The notes: generated by a model not told the origin, from the letters alone. A stretch of 64,000 bases of DNA from Cardiocondyla obscurior (GCF_019399895.1 NC_091870.1:8787001-8851000), one strand, 5' to 3'; positions 39,758 to 54,030 are shown, counted from the stretch's first letter. Program-made: numbers and translations.

Positions 39758-42700
39758 TCCGCCTTTCCGTATACATATATGTTAGGAAGAAAGAACAACT
39801 ACATGGTAATAATTGATATAAATATCAAGTGCGCTACACCGTTTTCGTGCGTAATAATTTATATTTACAGTATCAAATAAATGTAATCATAATTTTTGCG
39901 TACTGTCAATTAATTAATTTATAAATCATCAGTTTCCGGTGCATGTCGTTTCACAGCCGCTTACAATACCGGTTCGTTAATGAATTAAAGGAGTGTAATT
40001 TATTTACTCGCAGTTGAGTTGCAAGCTGCACAAGATTCGAACTGTCTTACGTGCCAAAATCGACTTCTGCTGTCTAATGGATTGCGACAGAATCCGCGAG
40101 ACAGCATTTTGTAATTACTGTGAAATTATCCCAAGTTCTAATCGCGAGGCGTAATTAAGCAACGCTGACGAACTATGCCGGCAATTGTGTCAGAGTTCAC
40201 AATCTGCGAAAGTTTGAAAGAAAAGTGCCATTCGTTCTCGCGAAGTCCGATAAGCGGCGCGAAATAAACGAAAATTGCTAAACGAAAACAATGCTTTAGA
40301 GGGTGCATGCAAAGTCCATTTAAACTATACAATGTTCGCGTCGCGGCATCTGTTTACACTTGACGAGATTTTAGAAATGCGACCTGCTACTCCTTAATTG
40401 GATCAAACTTCAATAAACTTGACAAGTATCGACAGCAGAGTTAGCAAAATATAATTGTCCGTAGAAAGAGGATCGCTTTAAAATATCGTAAAAGGTTCTT
40501 GATATATTTTTGGTTAATTTAATTCTCCACATATTTTCGTAGTGTGCAATATTTCTAAATGTATTTCTAAAATGCAAATTATCACAGATCTTTCGCGTTA
40601 AATTTAATTCAAAATTCTTTTGCACAAACTTAATTAAAATATTATGTCTTTTGTAACATTGTATGATCTGCTTTAAAAAAAATTTTCAAGTACTTTTTCT
40701 TACTCACTAAAAAATTAATAATTTTTAATTCTAAATTGCTATCTTTGTGTATTAAGCTATGAAAGAATAAAAAGTTTATTTTTATTCTTATCAATCTTAC
40801 TTAATGCGTACTTAATAATATACGCTGTAATTATCAAACAACGAGACAATTTTCAACTTAAAAAATTTAATGAAGTAAGTCTAGAAAGAGATACCTATTG
40901 GTCGGAAAACGCATATTTTTGGAAAATGAAAAAGAGAAACATTCCTTTTTCGCTCTCTCTCTTTCTCTTTTATTTTCTTTTTTTATTATTTTTTTTGATT
41001 GAAATTGACCAGAGACAAAAATGCTTCGAGAGAAAGGATCCGAGCTGATAATTTCCCCGGCGACAGTGAGAAAGAACGCTCGTCGATTGTTCTTTATCGG
41101 GAAACACGGGCTAGTGGTTACAACGCCGATGGTTCCTCATCCATCTTGACCGCGATCGTGGGAGACAAAAATGACAGAGGGGGCGGGGGAGAGGGAAGGG
41201 AAACGACAAAAGAAAGAATTGCGAAGAAAAGGAAGCAAGCGAGAAAAAGAGTCGCAAAGAAAGCGTTACTTGGTGCACCTGTGGAGAGAGAAAAGCAAGG
41301 TGCAAGGGAATGTCCGCAAATAATTACCGGGATCATCCATCAACGGGTCTCCCACTTTCTTTCCCTTCTGTCTTTCTCTTTCGTCTTCTTAATTTACGTC
41401 TTCCCTTTTTGTCGGTATCAGACGTGTTCTCGAGGCGGGGAGCCGCGACAGTTTCGCGGAAAAGAACGACGGGGAAAGAGAATGGCGAAGACAAGTTGAG
41501 AATGACAAAACGGTGGAAGGAAGTGCTTGTTAAGGTATCATTGTATACCGATATCCTATTAAGTTGTGAAACTGATGTCGGATATTAATCACGTTTGTAA
41601 CGCTGGAACTGGAATGAAATGCGTAACAATATGCGCTATCGACCTGACGAAAGAATAGGGAGAAGTTCGAAAGAAAATTATCAGCAACGCTAGGACTTTG
41701 TGCTGGCTACAGTTCACTGCGGCGTTTGCATTTAAAATATGTGAAGTGAACGTAGGTTTAAATGTCGTTTATAAAAAAAAAGAAAAAGAGAGAGAAAAAA
41801 AAAGGAGAAAGTGACAGCAAAATTGAAACAATACAGAAAATTGTTTAATCATCATGTAGAATATGACATTACATTTCAAATTTTGTTTTATTCATAAAAC
41901 GCGTTTTGTGATTTTACTTTTTTACTTTGCAAACATAATTTTAAAATTTTAAAAATATTGAAGAATATATATTTGATTGTGTAAAAATAAAGTATTTTAA
42001 AATTGCCATGTTTTTTAATAATTGGATGTGGAATTTTATTGCAATTCATTATAAAAAGCATTGCGATAAATGAAACAATTTACTGAAGTATCCATACAAA
42101 TATACTTTACGTAATATTTTGCTACAGCGTGTAAAACAGAATTTTCGTCAGTAAATAACGAATAAATAAAACCGACCGGTGAGGAATTTGCGAAAAAATT
42201 CGGGGAAGAAATGGGGAAACGGTTTTTATATTAATACAGACAGATACAACGTACGTATCTACGTTGCACTATCGTATATACAAACGGCATACGTTTATCT
42301 GCATGAAACGTATCGACCTCGGCGCGTGCAACGAGAATCGAGCGAGAAGAGACAGGGGGTGTGTATATTCGCGCAAAAAGGAGTGGAAAAAATGGCCGGG
42401 CAAAACGACGAATAGTCGGTAGTGAAAAGTGCAACAACAAAATGCGAGAGCCGCGCAAAAAGAAGCTTTAGCTATCGTACGAAAAACGTATGGCTCTATA
42501 CCCTGGCCGCCGTCCTCCAATAAATCGAATGTATTTACCAGCACGTGCGCACAGGTGCACACCTACGCTACCCGGACGGTGCATACGTCGCTCGTCATAT
42601 ACGTGTGGTTCACAATGCACATTGCGTTTATTCGCCGAACAACCGCGGATCTATCCACTTTCATCCGCGGTTTACACAGCCACCCCGCTCGCCGGACAAC

Positions 42701-42760
42701 GCTCGCAAGTCTCTCCCTATTTTTTTTTTTTTTTTTTCCTCCCCTCTCGCTCACATCTTT

Positions 42761-42789
42761 TCTCGATATTAAAGCGTTTAATATCGAGA
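42761..42789. repeat. Perfect hairpin, 13 bp stem with 3-base loop
   Basis: TCTCGATATTAAA, loop GCG, then TTTAATATCGAGA. The stem is exact. It follows a run of about 17 T and sits in a CpG-rich block. It could be a cruciform-forming site or a remnant of inverted-repeat ends. It is too short to be a microRNA precursor. Confidence 0.8.
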
Positions 42790-45700
42790 GGCGAATTGCT
42801 ATGAGGCCAGATTCCGCGTGGCCGATCGGTTTCACCGAGCTGGGAATTTCGAGGTGAATTCCAGCCGCGCGAGCACAGTAGTTTCGACAAATCGAGAAGA
42901 TGTTCGCCGTGATTGCCGTTTGCTTTTAGCCGAATGTTATTGATCGCGATGACATCGTACACTGTGAATAAAACGGAATCACACAGGCCCTATTTTTTTC
43001 TGTCAAATAAACGGGTGCCGCATAGCCTCGTGGGATAATTAAATTCGTAAAGATAACGTCTTGTATTACGTGCGCGGACAAATATAATAATTTACGAGAC
43101 ATCGTAAAAAGGTGTGTAAAAAGTAATCGGACAACTATTTAGCGCCATGATTGATGCGTTTAATTGTAAGGTTGTAAAAAAAAAAAAAAGATGGACAATT
43201 AAAAAGCGCATCCGGCATTAAAAATTTAAAGAGCGCGTACGCTCGCTTGAGTAATGTTCATAGATCGCACGACAGCTTTCATTTGCGAAGCCGTCCGTGT
43301 AATACGCGAATAGAAATTTCTCCGGAGACTCGTTCTACGGAAATTACAAACAAAGCCGGACGAAGATGCCTTTTTGAGGATAGTTGTAATTTCATGGCGC
43401 GCGCCTGCAAGCGAACCCCACCCGTTGAAAAATAATATAAAAGCCATGGTTCGTGATATTAGCGGGTAGCACCGGGAGGAGACACGCGACGACCGAATTT
43501 GCTCAGAAATAGCAAAATTCGCCCGCTGTTCCATCCGGGAGATAGTCGGTTTATGAATATTTATCGGTCGCGCCATTCTTCCAAACGCGTCCGAAAAATT
43601 TTACTAAATATAAAAAACATTCCGCGGCTCCCAGCGAAAATAAAAGATCAAACACGTTTATGTTGAACCGGGACGGCAAACTCCTTTCACAATTTCCGTA
43701 GCCCATAATATCCGTCTCTTTTTTAATCCCTTTCGTTTGGTACTATTTTAGATTTATAATTATACTTTCAATGTTACCGACGTAAAACTAAATATTAATA
43801 TAATGCTTTAAAAGGCGTAGAGAGATAAGAGCTTCTGGCTGAATGAATAAGCGTAATGTTGCGAAGGTAAAGAAGCAAGACATTTAGATGAATTCCGTTT
43901 CACACATTCTGTTATAACTTAAATATATACCTTTTACGAATTAACTAATGCATTTATAAATCAGCAATCTGAGTTCTAATTCGTGCATATTACACAAGAT
44001 CTTTTATTAATGTTATATTTTGCACACAGAAATTATAAATGGAGCGAGTTTCAAAATAATTGTCAACTCTGAAAAATAATTTTCTAAAAGACTTTAAATC
44101 AAGATGAAAACTTCTATCATTTAGAGGATGAAGGACGCTATCGTGATACGACCGTCGTGATAAGTACTTTTACTCGTCGCGCATAATTTAATGATATCCA
44201 CGGCGTCGGGGCCACCCGTGGACAGCAAAGCAAATATAATTCGCGATAATGCCTCGTCTCTCGGCCGAAAATTCCAATTTGGATAGGCGAACGTGCGGCG
44301 AGAAAAATTGACGGCAAAAATCCGCCGCGTTCGAGATTGTTTTCGTCGTGGCGCGATCACGACGCGGATGGAATTTTAATAACTACTCGGTAGATTTCCC
44401 CGGTGTACCACTCGGCTCCTTCGCGACGAGAGAAAAAAAAAAAAAGGAAACGGCCACGTCTGCGCTTTATATTCGTTTCCGGCGATTCATGCGAAGGCAA
44501 TTCACCCCGCGAAGTGAAAACTTGTTCGGTGAGAATAAATCGCAATTGAAATTTCACCATTCGAGCGAGAAAAATGTGAAATTTACATTTTTAGAAAAAA
44601 AAAAAAAAATTACCCATCATGCGAAACACGACGAGCGGAATATCATTATTCAACTTTTGTTCCGGTTGTTTATTTGAACATCAGATTTTTTAATTAAATC
44701 TGCTCGTTTACGTACGCGGAAATAAGACCGATGGGGAAAGAGAAGGCGCGATTTGAATAGCCGCGATTAACATACCCTCGATTTTGAGACTCGCCCAACG
44801 GAGGGAGCAATAGAAATAAATCAACAACAATCCGCGGAGTTATTATCATTCCCTCCCCTACTGTGGAAGAAAAAAAAAAGGAGACTGTGCCTGCTCTCAT
44901 GTATTTTATATTCGTCCTGTGCTGCTTGTGCTCCAGTTCGCGGGCACTGCGAGTGAAAACTCGCGGCGGACGAACTTGCTATAACCGCACGATTGAAATT
45001 TTATGGCTGCGATTACCATATTTATGTTATGTAAAGTTATTCATATAGTGCTGGAGACTATAAATCGAAACTTATCGTTGTTATTACCGTGCTTCCACTC
45101 TTGGCTTTACCATTATCTCGTGCGAGGTGCTTAATAATTTGGATGGCTAAATACAATTCGTAGTATTATTTTTGAATTTACACTTGCGTGGCGTTAACTG
45201 TTAATGCAATTTTCGCGTTAATTTGACGCAGGTAAACCTCGACAATTAGGGGCATCTATGTAAAATATTTTTTTTAGGGAGCTAATCTAGGTATTCACCT
45301 CAATTTTTTTCTATCTAAAAACTTTTTAATTAAAAAAAAAAAAAGGGAAGTATTAAAATATTTTATTTTTATAACAAATGACTTTCGTGCGAGAAGAATA
45401 TTAAAATCTCGATATCTTTTTAAAGAGGCACGAAGTCTCGTAGTTTAAAGTTTACATTGTTTTCGACGGCTTATTAAGTTAATTAATGCAAATATGTAAA
45501 CGCAATTTTATGATTGATTACTCGTCAGCTTTCTCTCCGAAGTTTGACGTTTGTCAATAATTTTATTCAAAAGGAAATATTTCCAATGTGTAATTTTACA
45601 ACGGCCTGCGCACGTGTAAGCAGGAAGCTCGACTTAATTAAGGAATTGCAATCCAGTCTTTCTCACCGCGTCCCATCGTCCCCCTCGTTTTCGACCCCCA

Positions 45701-48700
45701 ATGCTACCGGCATTATCTTATTTTCAATTAACTTCTTTTGCCGTCCGATTGCCACCGCCTGGCAGTCGGCACGCTCGGGAAAAAGAGACGCAGATGGAAC
45801 AGAACGGCGGAATAAGCCGTCGTTGGATGTACCCGCAGCTGGTCTGAGGTTAATCTCGCCTATTACGAACGAGAAAAAGCGACGGGAAAACAAAAAGCGT
45901 ATCTACTCCGTTAACTACTCTTATTTATTTCATGCTGTAATATCCGCGACGTCCCGTTCAAAGTTCAGTTTCTTAACGAGGATATCTTAACGACAACGGA
46001 GCCGGAAGTAGTAATGCCATAATGCGAACGGCATCATTTATGAGGGTACATGATGTGGCATAATTATCTAATAGTTCGCGGCCCGCCCTAAACTTCGAAT
46101 CCCAATAGTTTCCGAATTCTGGCCTGGTGATTTTGCCGGCTCGCACCAAAATGTAAAAACGGTCCATTATGTAATAATAGTTATCCTATTAACGTACGAA
46201 ATTGTTCAAGTAGCAAGAGATGAGAGAGCGTTATTTGTAGCGGAGAGCATATATAGAAGGTACTCTCAAATAATCGTGATATATTAAAGGGGAGTGTAGG
46301 TAAAACTGGGTGAATCAAACCAGCTATCTGTCCATTTTCGTGAAAGACAGAGAAACCCAATATCGCGATTGAAATGGTAATATTACCGCGATTGCCCCAT
46401 TTTCAACGACGGACATATATTCATTGCAAGTACAAACTAATTGTTACGTAAATAGCTTCTGTAGTAATATAATGCCGTGTAAGAGCAATTGCGTCAATAA
46501 GAGGAGATGATTTTAGATCTATTGTTGCGATATACCAACGGTAAGATTAACTAATAAATTTTTTTATCACTCTTATAGAGTGATTTTTTTCGTAAAATAA
46601 GTTTCAAAAAATAAAATATTATACTATGAACATTTTTTAATAAAATTATAATTTTTTTTGGTTGTTAAAATAAAATCGTATAATCAATGATCGATCGAGG
46701 ATAAAATAAAAATTAATTTGATACGATTATCCTGTTCTTCTCATTACAAACTGTGGTAAACTGAAAATTAATGTTTTTCCTGTAACTATCTTGGCTTCGC
46801 TCTTATTACGTTATTAGCACGAAGAACATTGGGTATCACCTAACTTCTCGCCCGGATTGAATGTTTCAACAAGAGAGATACCGTCTTAGATCCGTCGCGA
46901 CTAAACGTGACCCAGTTCGCAGCACGGTAACTTACGATATGTGAAACATTAATGAATCTGAAACTCAGAAACCTCGGCTGGATACTTCAATTAACGTAAT
47001 AGATCTATTATCCTCGGAAGAATCGGCCAGTGGATAATTAAACTCGATACTCGACAAAAAAAATCTCTCGGAAAATAATTCGTTTAATTTAAAGGAAACC
47101 GAAAAAATTTCGGTTCTTCCGTCCATTATTTATTACCGAACTTAGCCTGCAATTGGTTATCGTAACCGGAGCAGGAAGCGGATATTAGCGAATATCTAGC
47201 ATATCCAGCAAATGCACCCCATTGTCGTTTACTTAATTTTTTTTCTTTTGTAAAACAACGGGAAACTTTTGCGACGATTTAAGTAAGGTGAACTCGATTT
47301 CCTCGAAGCGACGTTTATGGCGACAGTACGAGCGTTGCGAACGAGCTCCACGGTTGTTTCAGTCGCCCCGCGGAAATCGTTCGGAATTATAGTCAACCCG
47401 ATAAAGCGACACCCCGAGTATACCCGGCAGCCCTTATTCTCTCACGAGAGCGGCATACGTAAGCGGCGCGCGCCTAGCGAAATGTACGATTCTCATTTAG
47501 TGCCCGCGCGAGTCGATATCTGGAATAAATTTTAATTCCGCCCGCAAATAATAATTAAACACCTAGGCGCGGAATGCGTTTCTCGCTCGCGAGTCATAAT
47601 CGCGCTGTTTATCCGACAGATAAATTTTCCCCCCGTCAATTTTAATATAGCTTTTCAAATCTTTGAAACTACTCTTATTCTCGGCGGAAGAGCGAAAGAT
47701 CTGGGAATAAAACGGCTGCGTAGTAAAAAGGTAGTATATGCAGTCAAATTTTTATTACAAGGGGATCGTCTACGAGACTGTCAACAAAACCTGAGCAAAG
47801 TGAAATAGCTCTGGGACATGTATACGCGCTGAGAAGTTGCACAAGTTTAAACAGGAAGCTTTTAAGCTGAGGATATACGTGCACACTCGTACCGGTACAG
47901 TGCACGCGTGCTTCAATTTGGACGAACCTTAACTGTGTCATTCCCGTTATGTGTACACATTCTCTCAACCATCCACGTATATAACTACCATCTGCCCTTT
48001 CGTGCTCGCCATATTTGATTCCCTTTACGTTTGACCTATTGAGCGCTTAGCAAAGCGGTATTTTCATCAGAACTCTAGCAAATAATTGTTTACGTGTCTA
48101 CGTCAAATGAGATGTTCATTTCACATGCACGTAGTTGCATTTCTGCGAAACACATTTTGTTAAAGTTAGTAGTATCGAGCTGTCATGATTAAATAACTGC
48201 GGTAACGACAGCACGCTGCGATTCAAGAAAGCAATAGGAAAGCTAATTTAATAAGCTAGTATTTTGTAAAATAAAAATTTTTTTAATTCTTTTTTTGATA
48301 AAAAAAATATCTCTTTTTTTTAATAAAAGGATTATTTATATTACTATAATGGTTATCAATCGTTCAAAAAGACTACGCATAGTTTATAAAAATAATAAAT
48401 TAAGAAACTTATTTTAAAACTTGCAAGTGTAATTTAGAATTATATTAAACGTAATAAATGAAAAATAAAAAAGAACGAATTTGGAAATTTCATATATATC
48501 ATTTAGATATGCGAGTGCAATTAAACTTTTATACCTCTATAACTTTCGATTCGATCCTAACTAAACTTAAACTTAACTTCTAATTACGATGACCAAAGAA
48601 CTTGATGAAAACTGTTAACCAACCCATAAGTGCTGAATCAAAAGCTGAGGATCGATAAGGCTTCCCGAAAGTTCGGAATAAAGAGCAGGTCGAGCAGAGA

Positions 48701-51700
48701 TTTTCGAAAATACGGACACGGGTGGATTAATATGGAAGGTGAATTCGGGTTCGCGTGCCTCGGATTTGCTGTAAATTAGACGGTCCGAAGTCCTGATTAG
48801 CGAACGATCGGGTTACAAGGTATATCTTGGTGTAGACTTTGATAATACCGTGCGTGGCACAGACACCACGACGTATCTCTAATCAATTCGATCTTAATAG
48901 GTCGAGCGATAAGCTAATGTTCAAAGGACGCTCGATTAACGGCCGATCGTAATGAAGTCGTCGCAACAATATGCAATTCCACGACTCGGTATTACTCAAA
49001 TGTAGTCATGCTGTCGCATGCATAAGGCCCTGCATAAAATTTTTCTAATTCATAACTCTCGCATTAAAATGATTAAAATATGTGAATTATAAAAATGTGA
49101 ATTATATAAGTTGTTACTTTGCCTGCACATTTTTTTATTTTTAATAAAAATATGAAATATCTCCGTGTATCGTATGACGATTATTTGTAAATTTTATAGT
49201 TTTTAAAATAATATCGTTTGGTTTATATATATATTAAACGCGTGGAGGCAACTTTTTTTTAGTGTAAAATTTTTAGGCGTGAGAGACTCGCTATGCACGG
49301 TATAAATTTCTTTGTTAAAGTTGTACTCGGAAGTCTGTTCATAGCGCCAATAAATCAGGGTGCACGGGCATACTGAAAAGTTAAGCGCAATAAAAGTACT
49401 TCACACGGAAAGGCACTTACGATGAGATATTTAGTCATAGCGGGTCGAGTAACGTAATGTAATACTTAGTTGCATCGTGCCGCATTGCAGTAGAAAAAAA
49501 ATGGGTTAGCTTCGACGTTCGGGGCCCGCCGCTCGTCGCGAAGATCGAGCTCACCTGCGGAGCTATCAATCCCGTGATGTTGCACCGTCCCGTCGGGAGT
49601 ATGATTACATTGTCAAACGAAGTTACGCGACTTCGCGCCGGCGTGGAAAACGGCGTTGTCGATACGATACAGGCCTCATTACGATCACCTGTTAACGAAG
49701 CGTCATCCGCCGACGTTATCCCACAGGCACGGCCTCATCTTCGAGGCTCGAATGAAAACCGGGTAGAAATTCACATTAGACTAATTAGACCTCCGGGAGT
49801 TCTAACGAGCTGTGCAGATCAGTTTTCGTATCTTGCACGGAGATTTTACAGTTTCATATAAACGTCATTCAATAAAAATTAAAAAAAAAAAACGGCAATT
49901 TATTTTAATCGTTACGTCATTTTAATATGAATTTAACATTCCGACTGGTTGGATTAATGACTGAAATTCTACCACGATTATTTTTTTTCTCGAATGCCTG
50001 ATAAGATAGAAAGAAATATGCAGATGTTGGAAATGAGCCGTGATCTCGCGGATTCTGCATTGCGTATCGAGTAAGCGCATGTGTGCGTGCATAAATACTT
50101 GTTGACACCGATTTCACGTTTGTGGAAATTGACTAAGTTTCGCGGGAAATTGCGCGGCAATTTATAGCCGCGCGATTTAATAACCAGCCCTGTTGGCGAC
50201 GGTGTTTAAACCTCGCTGCCGGCACCTCCCCGAACCTCGTGTCACGGCGCTCTTGATCGCGGGGCTCATTTTCTGATTTCATTTCCGTGCTTATAAATCT
50301 CACTTGGTAAGCCCGCTCGCGCAGAAGTTAAGCTGCCGCCCGATAATTATCGATCAAAAATATTAATGGCTCGCATTCTTCGATCCGAAGATTCATTTGC
50401 ATTATTAAAGACATTTTACACGCGAACGCCTGCCTAACAAATATTAATAAATTTTACGTTTTATTCGCAACAATTTTCTTCTCTAGATATCCATAAATCA
50501 GCAATGCTCCTATTTAATGAGTGGCGCTTTACTCTGTTAAGTAAATATATGCGCGACGCGATAAGACGGGGAGGAAAATCTACCTCAAGCTTCTCCCACG
50601 GGTACATTACTCGCTACTTACTAAAAATTTCCAGAAGCTGTTACATACGTAACAACGTTTGCATTTTTAACATGGCGTAATTAAATAGAGTAGAGTTAAT
50701 ACGCTGTTCGCATAGTAACGAAATAAAAAAAAGAGCGACAGGTGGAGGGTAAACGGGGAGAAGGGGGAGACCTCGCCTCGGCGCGGAAAGCACCGAGTTT
50801 TACCTGCAAAGTTCCGGTAGCTTATAATTATGCCGGCGCCGGCACCGTGACTGAAACAGTATCGCCGAATTCCTTCTCGCGAAAACGAGTCTTCCAATCT
50901 CCGTCCAGTTTAAGAAAGTTCTAACGCAGCTCCGGGCGGACACCTCACACGATTATCCCTTTGAGCCAACTTCGGCCGAAGCAGAACCATTTAATCAAGT
51001 TGACAACTTTCGTAATCACGCCCGTAATACGGCCAAACCATGTACGGAACGAAGTTAGATGCCCACCCCCCTTCCCACCTCCCATTGAATAAAGATACCG
51101 TTAGAAAAGCGGAAAAAAGAGGGACTGATTGCAATTAAAATTTATCAAGACGTTGCGATAAGTTCGATCGAAAACTACGTTTTGGCTGTACATTAAATTT
51201 TTCTAATTTAATTACAATTATCGCGTACGTTTATATATGTATAGCAATAGAATATATCGATATACGTTGACTGAAATGCAATTGAAAGAAAGGATTATAT
51301 CCTGTCGTTTCTCAGTTCTTTTATAGACATATTGCCGTCAATCACTCGATCGCGGAAATCTTCCGCGGCGCGGATAAAAAAATTCATATTCGATAAAAGT
51401 ATCACGGCACGTGACATGAATATGTAATAAACTCTCGATGGAATAATGGAACTTGTTCGGAAAAGCTTTCCGTCGCTCTTCGCAAATGTCTGGAGAACTA
51501 ATCATATCGATTCGTAGTAAATAAATCAAAAGCTGTTGAAGTTAATTACGGCATGAAGCAACAAAAAAAAAAGAAAAAAAAAGATTCGATATCGAGTAGC
51601 GAATATTTAGTTGTAGTAAATTGTTAACCTGAACGGTCATCTTTTGGATTAATTAAAATGATTTTTTTTTATCTACGAAGAGACCTTATTTCTTCGATTA

Positions 51701-53232
51701 GACGGAAAAGACGTAAAAATTTCACGATAAAACTGAAGGGCCGCAGTACGTTAAATTAAATATTTCCTCTCGCAATTGCGACGCGTTCTAAATCCGTGAA
51801 AACCAGTAATGGTATTACATTATCGATCAAACTTGCAATTGAATTTCGCGTTTCTATTTTTTTTTTTTCTCAATCAGAACCGGCAAGTGGGCGATAACGG
51901 CTGGTAATATTACACAATAATAGTCGTCGCGCCGCGGAACGGCGAATGTAACGCCGCTCTCTTACATACGCAAGGGCCTGTAATGGACCGCAGTAAACGT
52001 ATTTAGTTTCCGGCCTCCTCCAGTTATTCTCCAGCTGGAGGCTAAAAGTACTTTGCAGACGAGGACGGTTGTTATACACCGCAATCTGTGCAACTCGTTA
52101 AAACAATTTTCACATGCTACCTGCGCGCTATAATTTTGCGCGAATAATGACGAAAAAAAAAAAAAAAAAAGAGAGGTACGATAACGGCCTCGGCGATGTC
52201 GTTCAACGCGCAGCGAATTCTTTCATCTTCCCTTTTGCGTCGCGGTTAAAACCAATTAATAATAACGATTGGAAAGGCCACTAAATATCTAACGTAACTA
52301 TTACGGTTGATTACGCTTCGATTTGACTTGCATAATAACGAAGTCATACTTTCGAAAGTGTATCTCTTACATTTTTCAATATTGTGTTTTATTAATTTTT
52401 GTCTGCATAGTTGAATGAAATAGCAGGTAATAAATATTATTTATTCGCGTGACAAGAAGCGTTAAAAAATTAATGTATTACAGTAAGAGTTACACAATAA
52501 TGCTCAACATGTGCTCAATTCGATTTTACTAGAGTGGAAATTCTTTCTTAAGACCTGACTGGCCGGTAAATTTCGTTGCGCCTTCGGCAACATCTAGAGG
52601 AAACGAGATGTCGACGATGCACAGGAATTGGATGGAAACTACAAGCGAGAGGTGGGGATATATATCGTAAACTCCGTGACAAGTCTCGGAATCGGTTTGC
52701 AAACTTTCGCCATATCCCGTGTGTGTGAAGGATCGCGGGGCCCAAAGATTTACCACGTATTCCTTAATGGAAGCCGACGACAAGGCTGCCTAGGAACAAA
52801 TCCGCGAATTCGGGCGGCTAGACTGCGGTATCGAAGCTTGGTGAAACTCGAAGCACCGCGACATTCAGTTCACCTGCTATATCGCCGAAAACTCCGCGAA
52901 ACACTCGCCTAACATCTCGAGCGGCATTACCGTAGTATATGCTCGTGTGTATTTCGTGCCTCTTTGAACGCGCAATTTACTATTAAATTCGGAATGCACA
53001 ATGCGATGAGGCTAAATGTACTTTGCCCTTACAACACAGATTTCGTACGTGTATTCGCGTATACGGTACCCTAATCGTAAAATTTCACGTAATTTTATAC
53101 GTAATTTATGTAAAAATCTTAATTTTTGTTACACTGCTTTTGTAATATTAGAAGAGTATGCGTGCGCCACGCGCACGCTGTTTTTTCAGAGACACAAAGT
53201 TCAAAGTACGATAAAAAAATTATGAGACTCAC

Positions 53233-53276
53233 CAGACTGCATGAGCATCAGCGGAGTTGTAGAATTCAGGCGGTGG
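53233..53276 (-). ncRNA. Locus B mini-exon (44 nt)
   Basis: The acceptor is ttttatgttacag, the exon starts CCACCGCCTGAATTCTACAA and the donor is gtgagt. It is the closest full-length relative of the mini-exons at 11180-11223 and 11543-11582, about 42 kb away. The preceding intron (53277-53392) is 116 bases. Conservation covers both the exon and the acceptor flank, including TGTTACAG. Confidence 0.42.
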
Positions 53277-53392
53277 CTGTAACATAAAATAAAACATATT
53301 ATTATACACATGAATATTGGCTAATCAAATTAATAAAAAAAAAAGTAAAAGTGATATTTAATAAAAATTTAATAAAATAAATTTATCCTCAC

Positions 53393-53686
53393 CTAAGAGA
53401 TGCTCCGCCGATGCAGGATGCCCGTCCTGAACCTCCTCCTCCACTCAGATGGGACGTGACGAGCCATCCTTCCGCGCACAAGTAACTCGCGAACGCGTCC
53501 GGGTGAAGTTAAAATCCCGAAAATTATTTAACAAATTTTTCGACACTCCCGAATTAAAAAGAATCGTTAAAAAAACGCCCGGTAACTATCGGCAGCCCCG
53601 AACGACCGACGAACCGGCTGCAGTTCGTATAATTTCGAATCAACGTGCGGCACTGAACGATGCGACGCAGCGGAGTTTCTCTTGAC
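53393..53686 (-). ncRNA. Locus B long exon (294 nt) with conserved donor-proximal block
   Basis: The acceptor tttttctgtttcag precedes GTCAAGAG, and a gtgagg donor follows CTCTTAG. The exon aligns in parts with both locus A long exons. Its first half shares CGAAC.GCAG.CGGTTCGTCGG with 11702-11948, and its second half shares GTGTCGAAAAAT, CGCGTTCGCGAGTT and GCGCGGAAGGATGGCTCGTC with 11345-11520. It therefore looks like the complete ancestral exon from which the locus A units derive. An ATG in the shared block opens a 24-codon Arg-rich frame that stops exactly at the exon end. The opposite strand is also open for 78 codons, which I take to be chance. Confidence 0.42.
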
Positions 53687-53788
53687 CTGAAACAGAAAAA
53701 GAAACAATTATTTAATAGATATAAAATCTAATTAAATGAAAAAATTAAAAAACGTTATTAAAAATCCAAAGAAAAAATTAATACATAC

Positions 53789-53894
53789 CCATGGGTTGCT
53801 CCGCCGGGGCAGGATACCCATCCTGGGCCTCCTCCTCCTCTCAGGATGTCCGCGGGATGTCGGGCTGGTCCTCCTTCAATAGGTAGAATATTAT
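53789..53894 (-). ncRNA. Locus B upstream exon (106 nt)
   Basis: An acceptor tttttttgttccag precedes ATAATATTC and a donor gtatgt follows CCCATGG. The last 60 bases are another copy of the family block (CCTGAGAGGAGGAGGAGGCCCAGGATGGGTATCCTG). The hairpin is kept although one loop-closing base has changed. The intron to the next exon (53687-53788) is 102 bases. The upstream exon is not clear: a weak gtacga donor near 53967 would leave an intron of about 70 bases. Confidence 0.38.
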
Positions 53895-54030
53895 CTGGAA
53901 CAAAAAAATCACAGGTAATACTCTGTTGTATTCAAGGTCTTGTTGAGCGCGTGTTGTTAAAATCGTACCGCGCGTTTGTTATGGTTGCGGGTGACCCAAC
54001 GCACATTCCAGCGCTAGTCTAGTTATCGCG

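Larger units (their letters stand above)
35537..53232. other. Noncoding stretch, no supported gene
   Basis: Nothing in this 17.7 kb reads as an exon of a known family. It contains AT-rich DNA, CpG-rich blocks (36250-36540, 37200-37520, 38290-38700, 42480-42900, 47290-47640, 49500-49800, 51870-52080) and short simple repeats. The open frame of 166 codons at 40999-41499 on the plus strand is charged and low in complexity, without a domain. Two small perfect hairpins (35876-35907 and 42761-42789) are listed separately. The stretch is probably intronic with respect to the plus-strand neurexin-like gene. Confidence 0.55.

Noticed and set aside
40999..41499. Charged open frame of 166 codons on the plus strand
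   Set aside because: The Lys/Arg/Glu-rich stretch comes from an A- and G-rich low-complexity tract, and no domain or splice structure is visible.
43095..43190. Sequence with AAAAAGTAATCGGACAA, reminiscent of the ends of mariner-type elements
   Set aside because: No matching inverted end, TA duplication or transposase remnant was found nearby.
46290..46540. Stretch starting GGGGAGTGTAGGTAAAACTGGG, suspected as a transposon end
   Set aside because: No inverted partner or second copy could be found in the window.
53449..53685. Plus-strand open frame of 78 codons opposite the locus B long exon
   Set aside because: The homologous locus A copy does not keep this frame, and splice signals are consistent only on the minus strand.
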